Of a stretch of 38,175 bases of DNA, positions 16,691 to 23,942 are shown piece after piece (position 1 is the stretch's first letter; the number at the start of each line of letters is the position of its first letter). Both the position numbers and the translations under genes were made by a program. Below the pieces are notes generated by a model. The model was not told the DNA's origin. It searched no databases and worked only from the letters and a program-made list of their open reading frames with translations. The stretch lies in contig CASEKC010000011.1 in assembly GCA_949288485.1 (NCBI GenBank), positions 1 to 38,175 on the forward strand. The letters are read 5' to 3'. Source of the DNA: an uncultured bacterium (GTDB taxonomy: Bacteria; Bacillota_I; Bacilli_A; RFN20; CAG-826).

Positions 16691-16742
16691 ATTATATTCA
16701 AATAAAAAAATATATCTAATATATTTTTAAAAAGTATATAAT
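16691..16742. promoter_or_regulatory. Divergent leaderless promoter pair, sirtuin / CDF exporter
   Basis: ATTATA (16691-16696, TATAAT on the minus strand) and TATAAT (16737-16742) face away from each other around a shared AT-rich centre. If spacers are 17 bases both promoters use the same hexamer, 16714-16719 (TTAGAT on the minus strand), as -35. The gaps to the two ATGs are 9 and 10 bases. Confidence 0.55.
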
Positions 16743-16752
16743 TGTTTTTTGT

Positions 16753-17694
16753 ATGGAAAACGAAGTTAATTTTGCTAAAAATTATTATTCGAAGGTTGGA
16801 AAATCGAATATTATTCAACTTATTACAAATATTTTATTGACAGTTATAAAACTCTTTGGTGGAATTTTTGCTTCTTCAAGTGCTTTATTAAGTGATGGTA
16901 TAGATTCTTTTGGCGATTGTTTAACTTCTTTAGTTAGTTCAATTGCTAATAAAAAAGCTAGCAAAAAAGCTGATAAAGATCATCAATTTGGTCATGAAAA
17001 AATCGAGAATTTTGTAACTTTTTTATTTTCTCTTTTTATTATTTTTTCAGGAATTTATCTTATTTATGAAGCTATCGAATCAATGATAAATGGAGATTAT
17101 AAAAATGATTTATCTCCAAATCTAATTTATGCTCTTATTATTTCTTTTATAGCTATTTTTGTAAAAATTGTTTTAGGTGTTTTGGTCTTTTTTAATTATA
17201 AAAAAACAAAATCACCATTACTAAAAGCTCAAAGTTTAGATCATTTTCTTGATTCAATTGGTACATTTTTAACTTGTTTAACCTTATTAATTTTATTTTT
17301 TAACCAAGATAATATTGAAATTAGAATTCTTGATCCAATAGTTTCAATAATTATTGCTCTTATCATTTTAAGTGGAGGAATTAGAATTTTCATCGATAAT
17401 AGTGCTTCTTTATTGGATAAAGCCTGCTCAAAAGAATTAAGTGAAAAAATTAAAAATCAAATTTTATCAATTGATGGAGTTTTACATATTGATTTATTTA
17501 GAAGTAGAATTGCTTCAAATCGTATATTTATCGAAGTAGAAGTAAGTGTTGGTGATAATCTCTCTTTAAAAAAAGCTCATGATATTGCTGAAAATATAAA
17601 AGAAGAAATTATTAAAAATAATAATGAGGTAAAAGGCGTCAGTGTTCATATTAATCCTTATTCTCATAAGGATCAAAATAATGATATATTTTAA
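16753..17694 (+). CDS. Cation diffusion facilitator (CDF) metal exporter
   Basis: 313 residues: six membrane helices (about 20-220) and a C-terminal CTD (about 225-305, DGVLHIDLFRSR ... VSVHINP). Transport-site residues are D51-x3-D55 in helix 2 (GIDSFGD) and D163-x3-D167 in helix 5 (SLDHFLD). The usual Zn transporters have His at the first helix-5 position; Asp there occurs in Mn- and Fe-type members, so Mn or Fe efflux is a reasonable guess. HQFGHEK between helices 2 and 3 is the standard CDF motif. It ends 4 bases before tRNA-Leu and may share its transcript. Confidence 0.92.
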   Translation: MENEVNFAKNYYSKVGKSNIIQLITNILLTVIKLFGGIFASSSALLSDGIDSFGDCLTSLVSSIANKKASKKADKDHQFGHEKIENFVTFLFSLFIIFSGIYLIYEAIESMINGDYKNDLSPNLIYALIISFIAIFVKIVLGVLVFFNYKKTKSPLLKAQSLDHFLDSIGTFLTCLTLLILFFNQDNIEIRILDPIVSIIIALIILSGGIRIFIDNSASLLDKACSKELSEKIKNQILSIDGVLHIDLFRSRIASNRIFIEVEVSVGDNLSLKKAHDIAENIKEEIIKNNNEVKGVSVHINPYSHKDQNNDIF

Positions 17695-17698
17695 ATAT

Positions 17699-17783
17699 GG
17701 ACAGGTGGCGAAATTGGTAAACGCTTAGGCCTCAGAACCCTATGAAGAAATTCTTGTGAGTTCAACTCTCATCCTGTCCACCA
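17699..17783 (+). tRNA. tRNA-Leu (anticodon CAG)
   Basis: 85 bases, acceptor GGACAGG/CCTGTCC, discriminator A, CCA encoded, long variable arm. Loop CTCAGAA gives CAG; the base pair next to the loop would be C-C. It starts 4 bases after the CDF stop without a promoter of its own being visible, so it is probably processed from the CDF transcript. Confidence 0.88.
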
Positions 17784-17795
17784 ATAGTAAATAAA

Positions 17796-17831
17796 AAAGG
17801 AGAAGACAAATCGGTCTTCTCCTTTATTTTT
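17796..17831. terminator. Strong bidirectional terminator
   Basis: Perfect 12-pair stem AAAGGAGAAGAC (17796-17807) / GTCTTCTCCTTT (17814-17825), loop AAATCG. It ends the CDF/tRNA-Leu transcript and overlaps the stop of the convergent cysteine desulfidase gene. Confidence 0.9.
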
Positions 17832-19083
17832 CAATCATGATAGATAAAATTTCTTTATCAGTTTGTTTCATTCCTTTTTTAGCTAGTCTTCCTACACTTT
17901 GAATAGTTGTATCGCAATTTTCTTTAATAATTCCATCTCCAGAATGAATATTTGAATTATTTTTATACATTTCATAGCCAAGAATTCCACTTTCAAGTGC
18001 AAGAGCTATTTTTCCAGCACAACTTGCTTTAGCTCCATCACAAATTATCCCGCTAGCTAAAGCTAAACCGTTAATAATTGTATGAGAGATTGCTTCTAAA
18101 GAATTATCTAACATAAAAGCAATTCCGCTACTTGCAGCAATTCCAGCACTAATCGCTCCACAAAAAGCTGAAAGTCGCCCAATATCCTTTTTTTCTTCTA
18201 AAGCAACTAAATCTGATAGAGCTAGTGCTCTTAAAAGTTTTTCTTCATCAATATTTAATTCTTTAGCATAAACAACTAAAGGAATAGAAGTAGTAATTCC
18301 TTGATTTCCACTTCCTGAAATAATAACAACCGGAAGATTACATCCACCCATTCTAGCATCACTAGCAGCACTAGTATAAGCTTTTGCTTTTTCTTTCAAA
18401 GAATATTTAGAATGATTTAAAATAACTTTACCGATTTCTGAACCATATTTATTATTAATTCCTTCATTAGCAATAGCAAAATTATATTCAATTTGTCTTT
18501 TTAAATATGGTTTAATTCTCTTTAAGTCATTATTTAAAGCAAAATTATAAATGTCTTTAATATTTAAAAGATTATATTGTTCTTTTTTTCTTTTTATTGC
18601 ATCTTTTTTTGAATATAAAATCGTATTATTTTTTTCGACATAAGTAAAATTATTATGGAAATCTTCAATAATAATTGTGGTTATGTTTTCTTTAGATTTT
18701 GCAATAAGTTTTATATATAAATTTTTACATGATTTAGCAAGGTTTATCGTAACTATATCTTTTTTAATGAGTTCATTTAATAAATCAATTTTATCTTCTT
18801 GAAAGTCATTTAAAATATCGAGTTCATTTTTTGTAGATCCAACAATTAAACCTGCTAATATCGCGGGAATAGCGCCTTTTTTATTATTGGTTTTAGGAAT
18901 AATTACACCTTGAACATTTTTAATTATATTTCCACTAATAAAAGCTTCAATTTTTTCAGGAATTTCTTGTAAAATTTCAAAAATTTTTGCTCCAGCTAAT
19001 GCAAGGGCAATTGGTTCTGTACAACCTCTTGCAACGATAAGTTCGCTAATTAAAATATCTTCGTATACTTTATTTAAATCCAT
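17824..19083 (-). CDS. cyuA: L-cysteine desulfidase / serine dehydratase-like protein (UPF0597, CyuA family)
   Basis: 419 residues, full family length. N-terminal RGCTEPIALALA, then ARMGGCNLPVVIISGSGNQG, and C-terminal ICDGAKASCAGK. Cys21, Cys308, Cys348 and Cys355 reproduce the spacing (40 and 7 between the last three) of the 4Fe-4S cluster ligands known from archaeal L-cysteine desulfidase. It likely breaks L-cysteine into pyruvate, ammonia and sulfide. Serine dehydratase activity is an alternative within this fold. TATAAT on the minus strand (19095-19090) is 6 bases before the ATG; no SD, so leaderless. Confidence 0.88.
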   Translation of the reverse strand: MDLNKVYEDILISELIVARGCTEPIALALAGAKIFEILQEIPEKIEAFISGNIIKNVQGVIIPKTNNKKGAIPAILAGLIVGSTKNELDILNDFQEDKIDLLNELIKKDIVTINLAKSCKNLYIKLIAKSKENITTIIIEDFHNNFTYVEKNNTILYSKKDAIKRKKEQYNLLNIKDIYNFALNNDLKRIKPYLKRQIEYNFAIANEGINNKYGSEIGKVILNHSKYSLKEKAKAYTSAASDARMGGCNLPVVIISGSGNQGITTSIPLVVYAKELNIDEEKLLRALALSDLVALEEKKDIGRLSAFCGAISAGIAASSGIAFMLDNSLEAISHTIINGLALASGIICDGAKASCAGKIALALESGILGYEMYKNNSNIHSGDGIIKENCDTTIQSVGRLAKKGMKQTDKEILSIMIEK

Positions 19084-19095
19084 ATCATAATTATA
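19084..19095 (-). promoter_or_regulatory. -10 of the cysteine desulfidase gene (leaderless)
   Basis: TATAAT at 19095-19090 on the minus strand leaves exactly 6 bases before ATG 19083, placing transcription start at the A of the start codon. Confidence 0.65.
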
Positions 19096-19193
19096 AAAGT
19101 AAAGTTTAAAATATTCATTAAGAAATGAAGTGCATTGAATTATTTTCTTATTTAATTGATATATCGATGTTATAATTTATTTTGTATTTAATT

Positions 19194-19844
19194 ATGGAAA
19201 AATTAGTTAATAAAAATGGCATTATCTTTGATTTAGATGGAACGTTATGGGATGCCATACAGCAAATAATGGATGCGTGGAATCTTGCAATGAAGAAAAA
19301 TTCATTGCATTACGTTTTTTCTTATGAAAAAACTAAATCTTATATGGGATTGACCCCTGAAGAGACTGTACCTTTAGCTTTTGAAGATGTTAATTTTGAA
19401 ACCGGTTTAAGATATTTTAAGTTGGCTTTAAAAGAGGAAATTCAGTATTTAAAAGATAATCCTGGTGTAATGTATCCAAAAGAAAAAGAAGTTTTAAAAA
19501 TTTTAAAAGAAAAATATCCATTATTTATCGTTTCAAATAGCGATAAAGGTTATATAGAAAATTATTTAAATTCTTTGAATATGAATGAATATTTTATAGA
19601 TCATATATGTGCTGGTGATACTAATAAAGCAAAATGGGAAAATATTTTAATAATTAAAGAAAAATATAAACTTAATAAAATAATTTATGTCGGTGATACT
19701 TTAAAAGATTTTAGCGAAACTAAAAAAGCAGGACAAATTTTTATACATGCTTCTTATGGTTTTGGAAAGATAGATGAAAAAATTTATAAAATATCTAGTT
19801 TAGATGAATTGCCTCAACTGGTTGAAGAAATATTTAAAATTTAA
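19194..19844 (+). CDS. HAD-superfamily phosphatase (phosphoglycolate phosphatase-like)
   Basis: 216 residues from ATG 19194 (a TTG at 19182 is in frame but less likely). HAD motifs: I DLDGT (13-17; nucleophile D13, acid/base D15), II VSNSD, III Lys in GDTNKAKWENI, IV YVGDTLKDF. An alpha-helical cap lies between motifs I and II. Substrate unknown. First gene of a tight HAD-MFS-GDPD operon, so a sugar- or glycerol-phosphate product is plausible. TATAAT (19171-19176) is 17 bases before the ATG and no SD is present. Confidence 0.9.
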   Translation: MEKLVNKNGIIFDLDGTLWDAIQQIMDAWNLAMKKNSLHYVFSYEKTKSYMGLTPEETVPLAFEDVNFETGLRYFKLALKEEIQYLKDNPGVMYPKEKEVLKILKEKYPLFIVSNSDKGYIENYLNSLNMNEYFIDHICAGDTNKAKWENILIIKEKYKLNKIIYVGDTLKDFSETKKAGQIFIHASYGFGKIDEKIYKISSLDELPQLVEEIFKI

Positions 19845-19865
19845 TTTAATTGAAAGGAGAAAAAT

Positions 19866-21293
19866 ATGGCTAACAACACAGCTAATACTGAGAGTGTAAA
19901 ATTAAAATTAAATTATAAGAGAACCATTATTATAGGTTTTGCTTTCTTTGGTATTTTATTACTTTGGCAAGTTTATGATTCGTGGTGTCCTACATTTTTA
20001 ACAGAACTCTTTAGAAATGTTTTTAATAATGATAATGCTGATGAAGTTCAATATTTAGTTGGTATAGTTATGGCGTTTGATAATTTGGCGGCATTAATTT
20101 TACTACCTATATTTGGAGATTTGTCGGATAAAACAAAATCTCCAATTGGAAAAAGAATGCCATATATCTTAATCGGTACACTTGTTTGCGCAATTTCTTT
20201 CCCTTTTATTCCGGTACTTTTCCACTATAACAATGTTGTTGGAACTATAATTATGATGGCTATTGTCGTTATTTTTTCAATGATGTATAGAAATCCGGCT
20301 GTTGCATTAATGCCAGATTTAACTCCAAAACCATTAAGAAGTAAAGCTAATGGAATTATTAATATTATGGGATATATTGGTGGAGCTTTTGCTACTGTTG
20401 TTGGCATTTTCTTTGCTGTTAGTGATTATTTGAATTCTACAGGTAAAGCTCCAGAATGGGCAGTACATAATATTTGGGTAATCGAAATACCTTTCTTAGT
20501 TGCTTCAATATTAATGGTTATTTCTGCTTTAGTTTTATTCTTTACAATTAAAGAAAATAAATTAGAAAAAGAATTAGAACCTGAATTAAAACTTGGCGAG
20601 CAAATGAGCGAGTTAAAAGAAAAAGTTGATGACGATAAACCTTTAACAAAAGGCAATAAAATCATGTTAATTTTAATTTTAGTAGCAGAATTTTTCTGGT
20701 TTATGGCAGATAATGGAATTTCTACCTTTATGACTAATTACACAATCTATTATTTTGCTGCTAGTTCATCTTCAAGCATGATTAATACAATTGTCGGAGG
20801 TGTTGGCTCAGTTATCGGATTTGCTGTTGGTGGTTTAATTGCTTCTAAAATTGGTAGAAAATGGACTCTTGTAAGTGGTTTAAGTTTAACACTTGCTTCT
20901 TATGTTGTTTGGGGTATCTTATCAGCTACTTTATATGGTTTCCGTCAAGGAAGTGGAGAATTTCCATTCTTCCTTTATATAATTTGGTTCTTTAAGGGAT
21001 TCGGTATGAGTCTTGTTCACGTTAATTCTTATCCAATGGTTGTTGAACTATGTAATAGCAAAAAAATTGGTAGATTCACAGGTTTTTATTATGCTTCTTC
21101 AATGGCGGCTCAAACAATAACACCAATTTTATTAGGAACTATTATAATGATTCCTGGATTTGATTTTGGTGTTCTTCCATTCTATGCAATTTCATGTACA
21201 ATTATTGCTTTAGTAGTCTTCTTATTTATTAAAAACGTAAAAAACACTAAAACAGATTTTAAAAAAGGCTTAGAAGCTTTAGATCAAGATTAA
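19866..21293 (+). CDS. MFS transporter, sugar symporter-like (SLC45/GPH-type signature)
   Basis: 475 residues, about 12 membrane helices with a charged central loop near residues 225-260. The loop after helix 2, GDLSDKTKSPIGKRMPYI, is the form seen in sucrose/glycoside cation symporters. A sugar or glycoside is the likely cargo. Since a glycerophosphodiesterase gene follows by one base and a HAD phosphatase precedes, a glycerophospho- or glycosyl-glycerol compound is an alternative (inference). SD GAAAGGAG stands about 7 bases before the ATG. Confidence 0.85.
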   Translation: MANNTANTESVKLKLNYKRTIIIGFAFFGILLLWQVYDSWCPTFLTELFRNVFNNDNADEVQYLVGIVMAFDNLAALILLPIFGDLSDKTKSPIGKRMPYILIGTLVCAISFPFIPVLFHYNNVVGTIIMMAIVVIFSMMYRNPAVALMPDLTPKPLRSKANGIINIMGYIGGAFATVVGIFFAVSDYLNSTGKAPEWAVHNIWVIEIPFLVASILMVISALVLFFTIKENKLEKELEPELKLGEQMSELKEKVDDDKPLTKGNKIMLILILVAEFFWFMADNGISTFMTNYTIYYFAASSSSSMINTIVGGVGSVIGFAVGGLIASKIGRKWTLVSGLSLTLASYVVWGILSATLYGFRQGSGEFPFFLYIIWFFKGFGMSLVHVNSYPMVVELCNSKKIGRFTGFYYASSMAAQTITPILLGTIIMIPGFDFGVLPFYAISCTIIALVVFLFIKNVKNTKTDFKKGLEALDQD

Positions 21294-21294
21294 T

Positions 21295-22014
21295 ATGAAA
21301 AAAAGTACAGTTTTAACTCTTATAAATCCTAAATTTTTAAAAGGAGTTGCTCATAGAGGACTTCATAATGATAAGTTAACGGAAAATTCTGTTTTGTCTT
21401 TTGATAATGCAATAAAAAATGATTACGCTTTTGAATTAGATGTACATCTTTCTAAAGATAAAAAATTAATTGTTTGTCACGATTCATCTTTAAAAAGAAT
21501 AACTAACAAGGATGGGATAATCGAAGAATTAACGTTAGATGAAATAAAAAATAATTATATTCTTGGAGATGGGAGCAAAATTCCTACATTAGAAGAAGTT
21601 CTTGAGTTAAATGATGAAAGAGTTCCGATCGTTATCGAATTAAAACCTTACAAAAAGAATTATAAAGAATTATCTGAAAAAGTAATTTCTGCTTTAAAAG
21701 TCATCAGGGATAAAAGAAATATAATAATAATTTCCTTTTTTCCTCAATGCCTAATTCCGTTTAAAAAGGAAAAATATATACGCTGCCTTCTATTACTTTA
21801 TAAAAGAAGATATTTGTACCTTTTAAGATATTTATTTGAAGGCTTAGATATTGAATATACTATTTTTAAAAATAAAAAATTTCAAAAAGCTAAAGATAAA
21901 AAATTAATATTAACTTGGACAATTAATAGTAAAGAATCTTTTGATATAGCTAAAAACTACGCTGATAGTTTAACATTTGAAAATTTAGATCTAAGGGAAA
22001 TGGAAAGTAATTAA
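21295..22014 (+). CDS. Glycerophosphodiester phosphodiesterase
   Basis: 239 residues. GDPD signature: H20-R21 (VAHRGLHND..TENS), metal ligands E47 and D49 (FELDVHLS), H62 (CHDSSLKRIT), E near IVIELKPY, and a C-terminal TWTIN. It cleaves glycerophosphodiesters into glycerol-3-phosphate and an alcohol. No signal peptide or membrane helix, so cytoplasmic. The gene begins one base after the MFS stop, indicating translational coupling and a joint uptake-and-cleavage role. Confidence 0.94.
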   Translation: MKKSTVLTLINPKFLKGVAHRGLHNDKLTENSVLSFDNAIKNDYAFELDVHLSKDKKLIVCHDSSLKRITNKDGIIEELTLDEIKNNYILGDGSKIPTLEEVLELNDERVPIVIELKPYKKNYKELSEKVISALKVIRDKRNIIIISFFPQCLIPFKKEKYIRCLLLLYKRRYLYLLRYLFEGLDIEYTIFKNKKFQKAKDKKLILTWTINSKESFDIAKNYADSLTFENLDLREMESN

Positions 22015-22404
22015 TATATACTATATATATTATATAAGAATGGGATTCTTATAAATGGTTCAACCCAACCCAGTACGTAGTACAAGAATGCTAAAAAATA
22101 AAAAAATATTCATTTAAAATTAATAAAAATTATAATTTTATAAAGAAATATTTTTTAAAATTTTGAACGAAAGTTTTTTGCTTACAAGTGAAAATATTTT
22201 CTAAAAATTAATCACCAATATTTCTGATTTATTTAGATTTATCTTTATTTTGAAAATTCTATAAATTAGAAAATGAATAAATCTTTTTAAATTTATAAAT
22301 GTAATTTAAAATTTAAATGTTCTTTTATCTTTGTAAAGATAAAAAGATTATAAGATTTTAACCTTTTTTAACAGTTAAAATCTTAATAAAAGGAGAAATT
22401 GAAA
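22015..22404. other. 390-base intergenic region with two hairpins
   Basis: A perfect 9-pair hairpin TATAAGAAT-GGG-ATTCTTATA (22033-22053) lacks a T tail. It is followed by an unusually C-rich patch (22058-22082) with GTAC repeats. The middle is plain AT-rich DNA. Near the end are TTATCTTT-GT-AAAGATAA (about 22326-22343) and a larger hairpin (22352-22384) listed separately. No gene or known riboswitch is recognised. Confidence 0.5.
22352..22384 (+). promoter_or_regulatory. Leader hairpin before the DUF308 gene
   Basis: Perfect 11-pair stem AAGATTTTAAC (22352-22362) / GTTAAAATCTT (22374-22384) with an 11-base T-rich loop, ending 6 bases before the SD (22391-22396). It has no T tail on the plus strand, so it looks like a 5' UTR structure rather than a terminator. 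Confidence 0.5.
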
Positions 22405-23049
22405 ATGAGACAATCAAGCAATAAGGTTTTTAAAAATAATTTAGGGAAAATTATATTTGATATTATTTTAATAATTTTAGGATTAATGTTTATTATCTTT
22501 CCTTCTATTTTCGTTAACTCAATAGGAATAATTGCGGGAACTATTTTAATTGTTGTTGGTATTTTAGGAATTATATTAGCTTTAATCACATCTAGTTTTT
22601 TATTTTCGTCCATATTCTCGATTATTTTTTCTATTATGTCATTATGTTTTGGAATTACTTTTGTCGTAAATCCTTCTTTACTAGTTTCTACATTACCAGT
22701 GTTTGTAATTATTTATCTTTTATTTAGTGGTTTTAGTAAAATATTTTCATTTGCTAAACTTAGAAACGATAGATATTACATTATAAATTTAATTGTTGGT
22801 ATCTTATTTATTGTTTTAGGTATTACATTAATGTTCTTTATTGATGAGTTTAATTCAATTACTGCTATATTATTTGGTGTATTGCTTTTATTTTTTGGAT
22901 TATCTTCTTTAGTTGAAATTATTGTTAAACTTATTGATAAAAATAAAAATGAAAAACATGTCGAAAAAAAGATCATTGGAGGATTTAAAGGAAAAGAAGA
23001 TGCTATTGATGCAGATATAATTGATATTAAAGATAGTGAAGATAAATAA
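22405..23049 (+). CDS. HdeD/DUF308 family membrane protein
   Basis: 214 residues with six membrane helices in three hairpins (about 15-55, 62-105, 125-165), each with the ILGLMFIIFP/VLGITLMF-type repeat of the HdeD family, then a soluble acidic tail of about 40 residues (GFKGKEDAIDADIIDIKDSEDK, in part). Function in Gram-positives unknown; HdeD of enterobacteria is linked to acid resistance. Start ATG 22405 has AGGAGA 8 bases upstream; an in-frame TTG (22399) is less likely. Confidence 0.85.
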   Translation: MRQSSNKVFKNNLGKIIFDIILIILGLMFIIFPSIFVNSIGIIAGTILIVVGILGIILALITSSFLFSSIFSIIFSIMSLCFGITFVVNPSLLVSTLPVFVIIYLLFSGFSKIFSFAKLRNDRYYIINLIVGILFIVLGITLMFFIDEFNSITAILFGVLLLFFGLSSLVEIIVKLIDKNKNEKHVEKKIIGGFKGKEDAIDADIIDIKDSEDK

Positions 23050-23077
23050 AAAGTGGCTAACATAGCCGCTTTTTTTA
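23050..23077 (+). terminator. Terminator of the DUF308 gene
   Basis: AAGTGGCTA (23051-23059), loop ACA, TAGCCGCTT (23063-23071, one G-T pair), then T run. Confidence 0.88.
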
Positions 23078-23164
23078 ATTTTTGTAATACAAAAAAAGAC
23101 TTATATTTTTTAAAAAAATAATTTTTTAATTGTGCTTTTTCAATGAAAAATTATTTTTAAAATT

Positions 23165-23191
23165 TTAGCAGTTTATACTTGACAGTGCTAA
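23165..23191. promoter_or_regulatory. Degenerate CIRCE element (upstream copy)
   Basis: TTAGCAGTT-N9-CAGTGCTAA, the exact 27-base CIRCE geometry with one changed base per arm relative to TTAGCACTC/GAGTGCTAA. It overlaps the -35 (23179-23184) of the hsp20 promoter. Confidence 0.7.
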
Positions 23192-23206
23192 AATTACTTC
23201 TATAAT
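23179..23206 (+). promoter_or_regulatory. Sigma-A promoter of hsp20
   Basis: TTGACA (23179-23184), 16-base spacer, TATAAT (23201-23206): both hexamers are perfect, the strongest promoter in the window. Confidence 0.88.
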
Positions 23207-23210
23207 ATAA

Positions 23211-23237
23211 TTAGCACTTAAGAAAAAGGAGTGCTAA
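23211..23237. promoter_or_regulatory. CIRCE element (HrcA operator)
   Basis: TTAGCACTT-N9-GAGTGCTAA, one base from the consensus, placed at the transcription start. HrcA bound here would block transcription until heat shock releases it. Confidence 0.93.
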
Positions 23238-23280
23238 AAAATAAATTTAAATCTAAATTTATTAAGGAGGAATTATTTTT

Positions 23281-23661
23281 ATGGCTTACGATTTATATGA
23301 CGATTTATATGATGTATTTTTCAATGATGGGAGACATGCAAGAACTAATCTTTTAAAAACTGATATTGTTGAAGATCAAGATAGTTATACTCTTTTTATT
23401 GATATGCCTGGAGTTAAAAAAGAAAATATTAAACTTGATTTCAATGATAATTATTTAAAAGTTTCTTATAAAGAAAATGAAAATGTTCATGAAAATAAGA
23501 AATATTTAAGAAGAGAAAGATTCTTCGGTTCATTCTCAAGATCATATCTTTTTAATGATATTGATGTAAACAATATTGAAGCTTATTATAATGATGGAGT
23601 TTTAAAAGTTGTTTTACATAAGAGAGCTGAAAATAGTGTTAAAGCTATTGAAATTAAATAA
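23281..23661 (+). CDS. Small heat-shock protein, Hsp20 family
   Basis: 126 residues, alpha-crystallin domain from about residue 24 to 120 (DIVEDQDSYTLFIDMPGVKKENIKLDF, in part; later YNDGVLKVVLHKR), ending with an I-x-I motif (AIEIK) that docks between dimers in oligomers. ATP-independent holdase for unfolding proteins. SD AAGGAGGAA about 7 bases before the ATG. Controlled by a perfect sigma-A promoter and two CIRCE elements, so it is expected to be an HrcA-regulated heat-shock gene. Confidence 0.96.
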   Translation: MAYDLYDDLYDVFFNDGRHARTNLLKTDIVEDQDSYTLFIDMPGVKKENIKLDFNDNYLKVSYKENENVHENKKYLRRERFFGSFSRSYLFNDIDVNNIEAYYNDGVLKVVLHKRAENSVKAIEIK

Positions 23662-23672
23662 TTAATTAAAAA

Positions 23673-23717
23673 ACCTCTAGTTAATAAATAAAGCCCCTTA
23701 CAACTAGAGGTTTTTAT
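23673..23717 (+). terminator. Terminator of hsp20
   Basis: Perfect 10-pair stem ACCTCTAGTT (23673-23682) / AACTAGAGGT (23702-23711) with a 19-base loop, followed by TTTTATT. Confidence 0.82.
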
Positions 23718-23721
23718 TATA

Positions 23722-23750
23722 TTGAAATTTTTTTCATTTTATCATATTAT
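23722..23750 (+). promoter_or_regulatory. Promoter of tRNA-Arg
   Basis: TTGAAA (23722-23727), 17-base spacer, TATTAT (23745-23750), then TAATAAGC, which resembles the discriminator of the other tRNA promoters. Confidence 0.65.
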
Positions 23751-23762
23751 TAATAAGCATTT

Positions 23763-23839
23763 GCGCTAGTAGCTCAACTGGATAGAGTGTTTGGCTACGA
23801 ACCAAGAGGTTGCGGGTTCGACTCCTGCCTAGCGCGCCA
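23763..23839 (+). tRNA. tRNA-Arg (anticodon ACG)
   Basis: Acceptor GCGCTAG/CTAGCGC, discriminator G, CCA encoded; loop CTACGAA gives ACG, which TadA should convert to ICG. Confidence 0.96.
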
Positions 23840-23852
23840 AAGAATCAAATTT

Positions 23853-23877
23853 ACACGATATTTATCGTGTTTTTTTA
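23853..23877 (+). terminator. Terminator of tRNA-Arg
   Basis: ACACGATA (23853-23860), TT, TATCGTGT (23863-23870), then T run. Confidence 0.85.
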
Positions 23878-23942
23878 TTAAAAAAATATTTTTAAATTTA
23901 TAAATATTGATTTTATTTAAAAATAATTTAAAGTAATTGTAT

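Noticed and set aside
22015-22404. Riboswitch before the DUF308 gene
   Set aside because: Only simple hairpins are seen; none of the conserved cores of known riboswitch classes could be matched by eye.
23937-23942. TTG start for the Nudix gene (and similar TTG/GTG extensions at 2411, 4209, 4450, 19182, 22399, 28233, 31819)
   Set aside because: In each case an in-frame ATG a few codons later has a better SD, or a leaderless promoter lies just before it.
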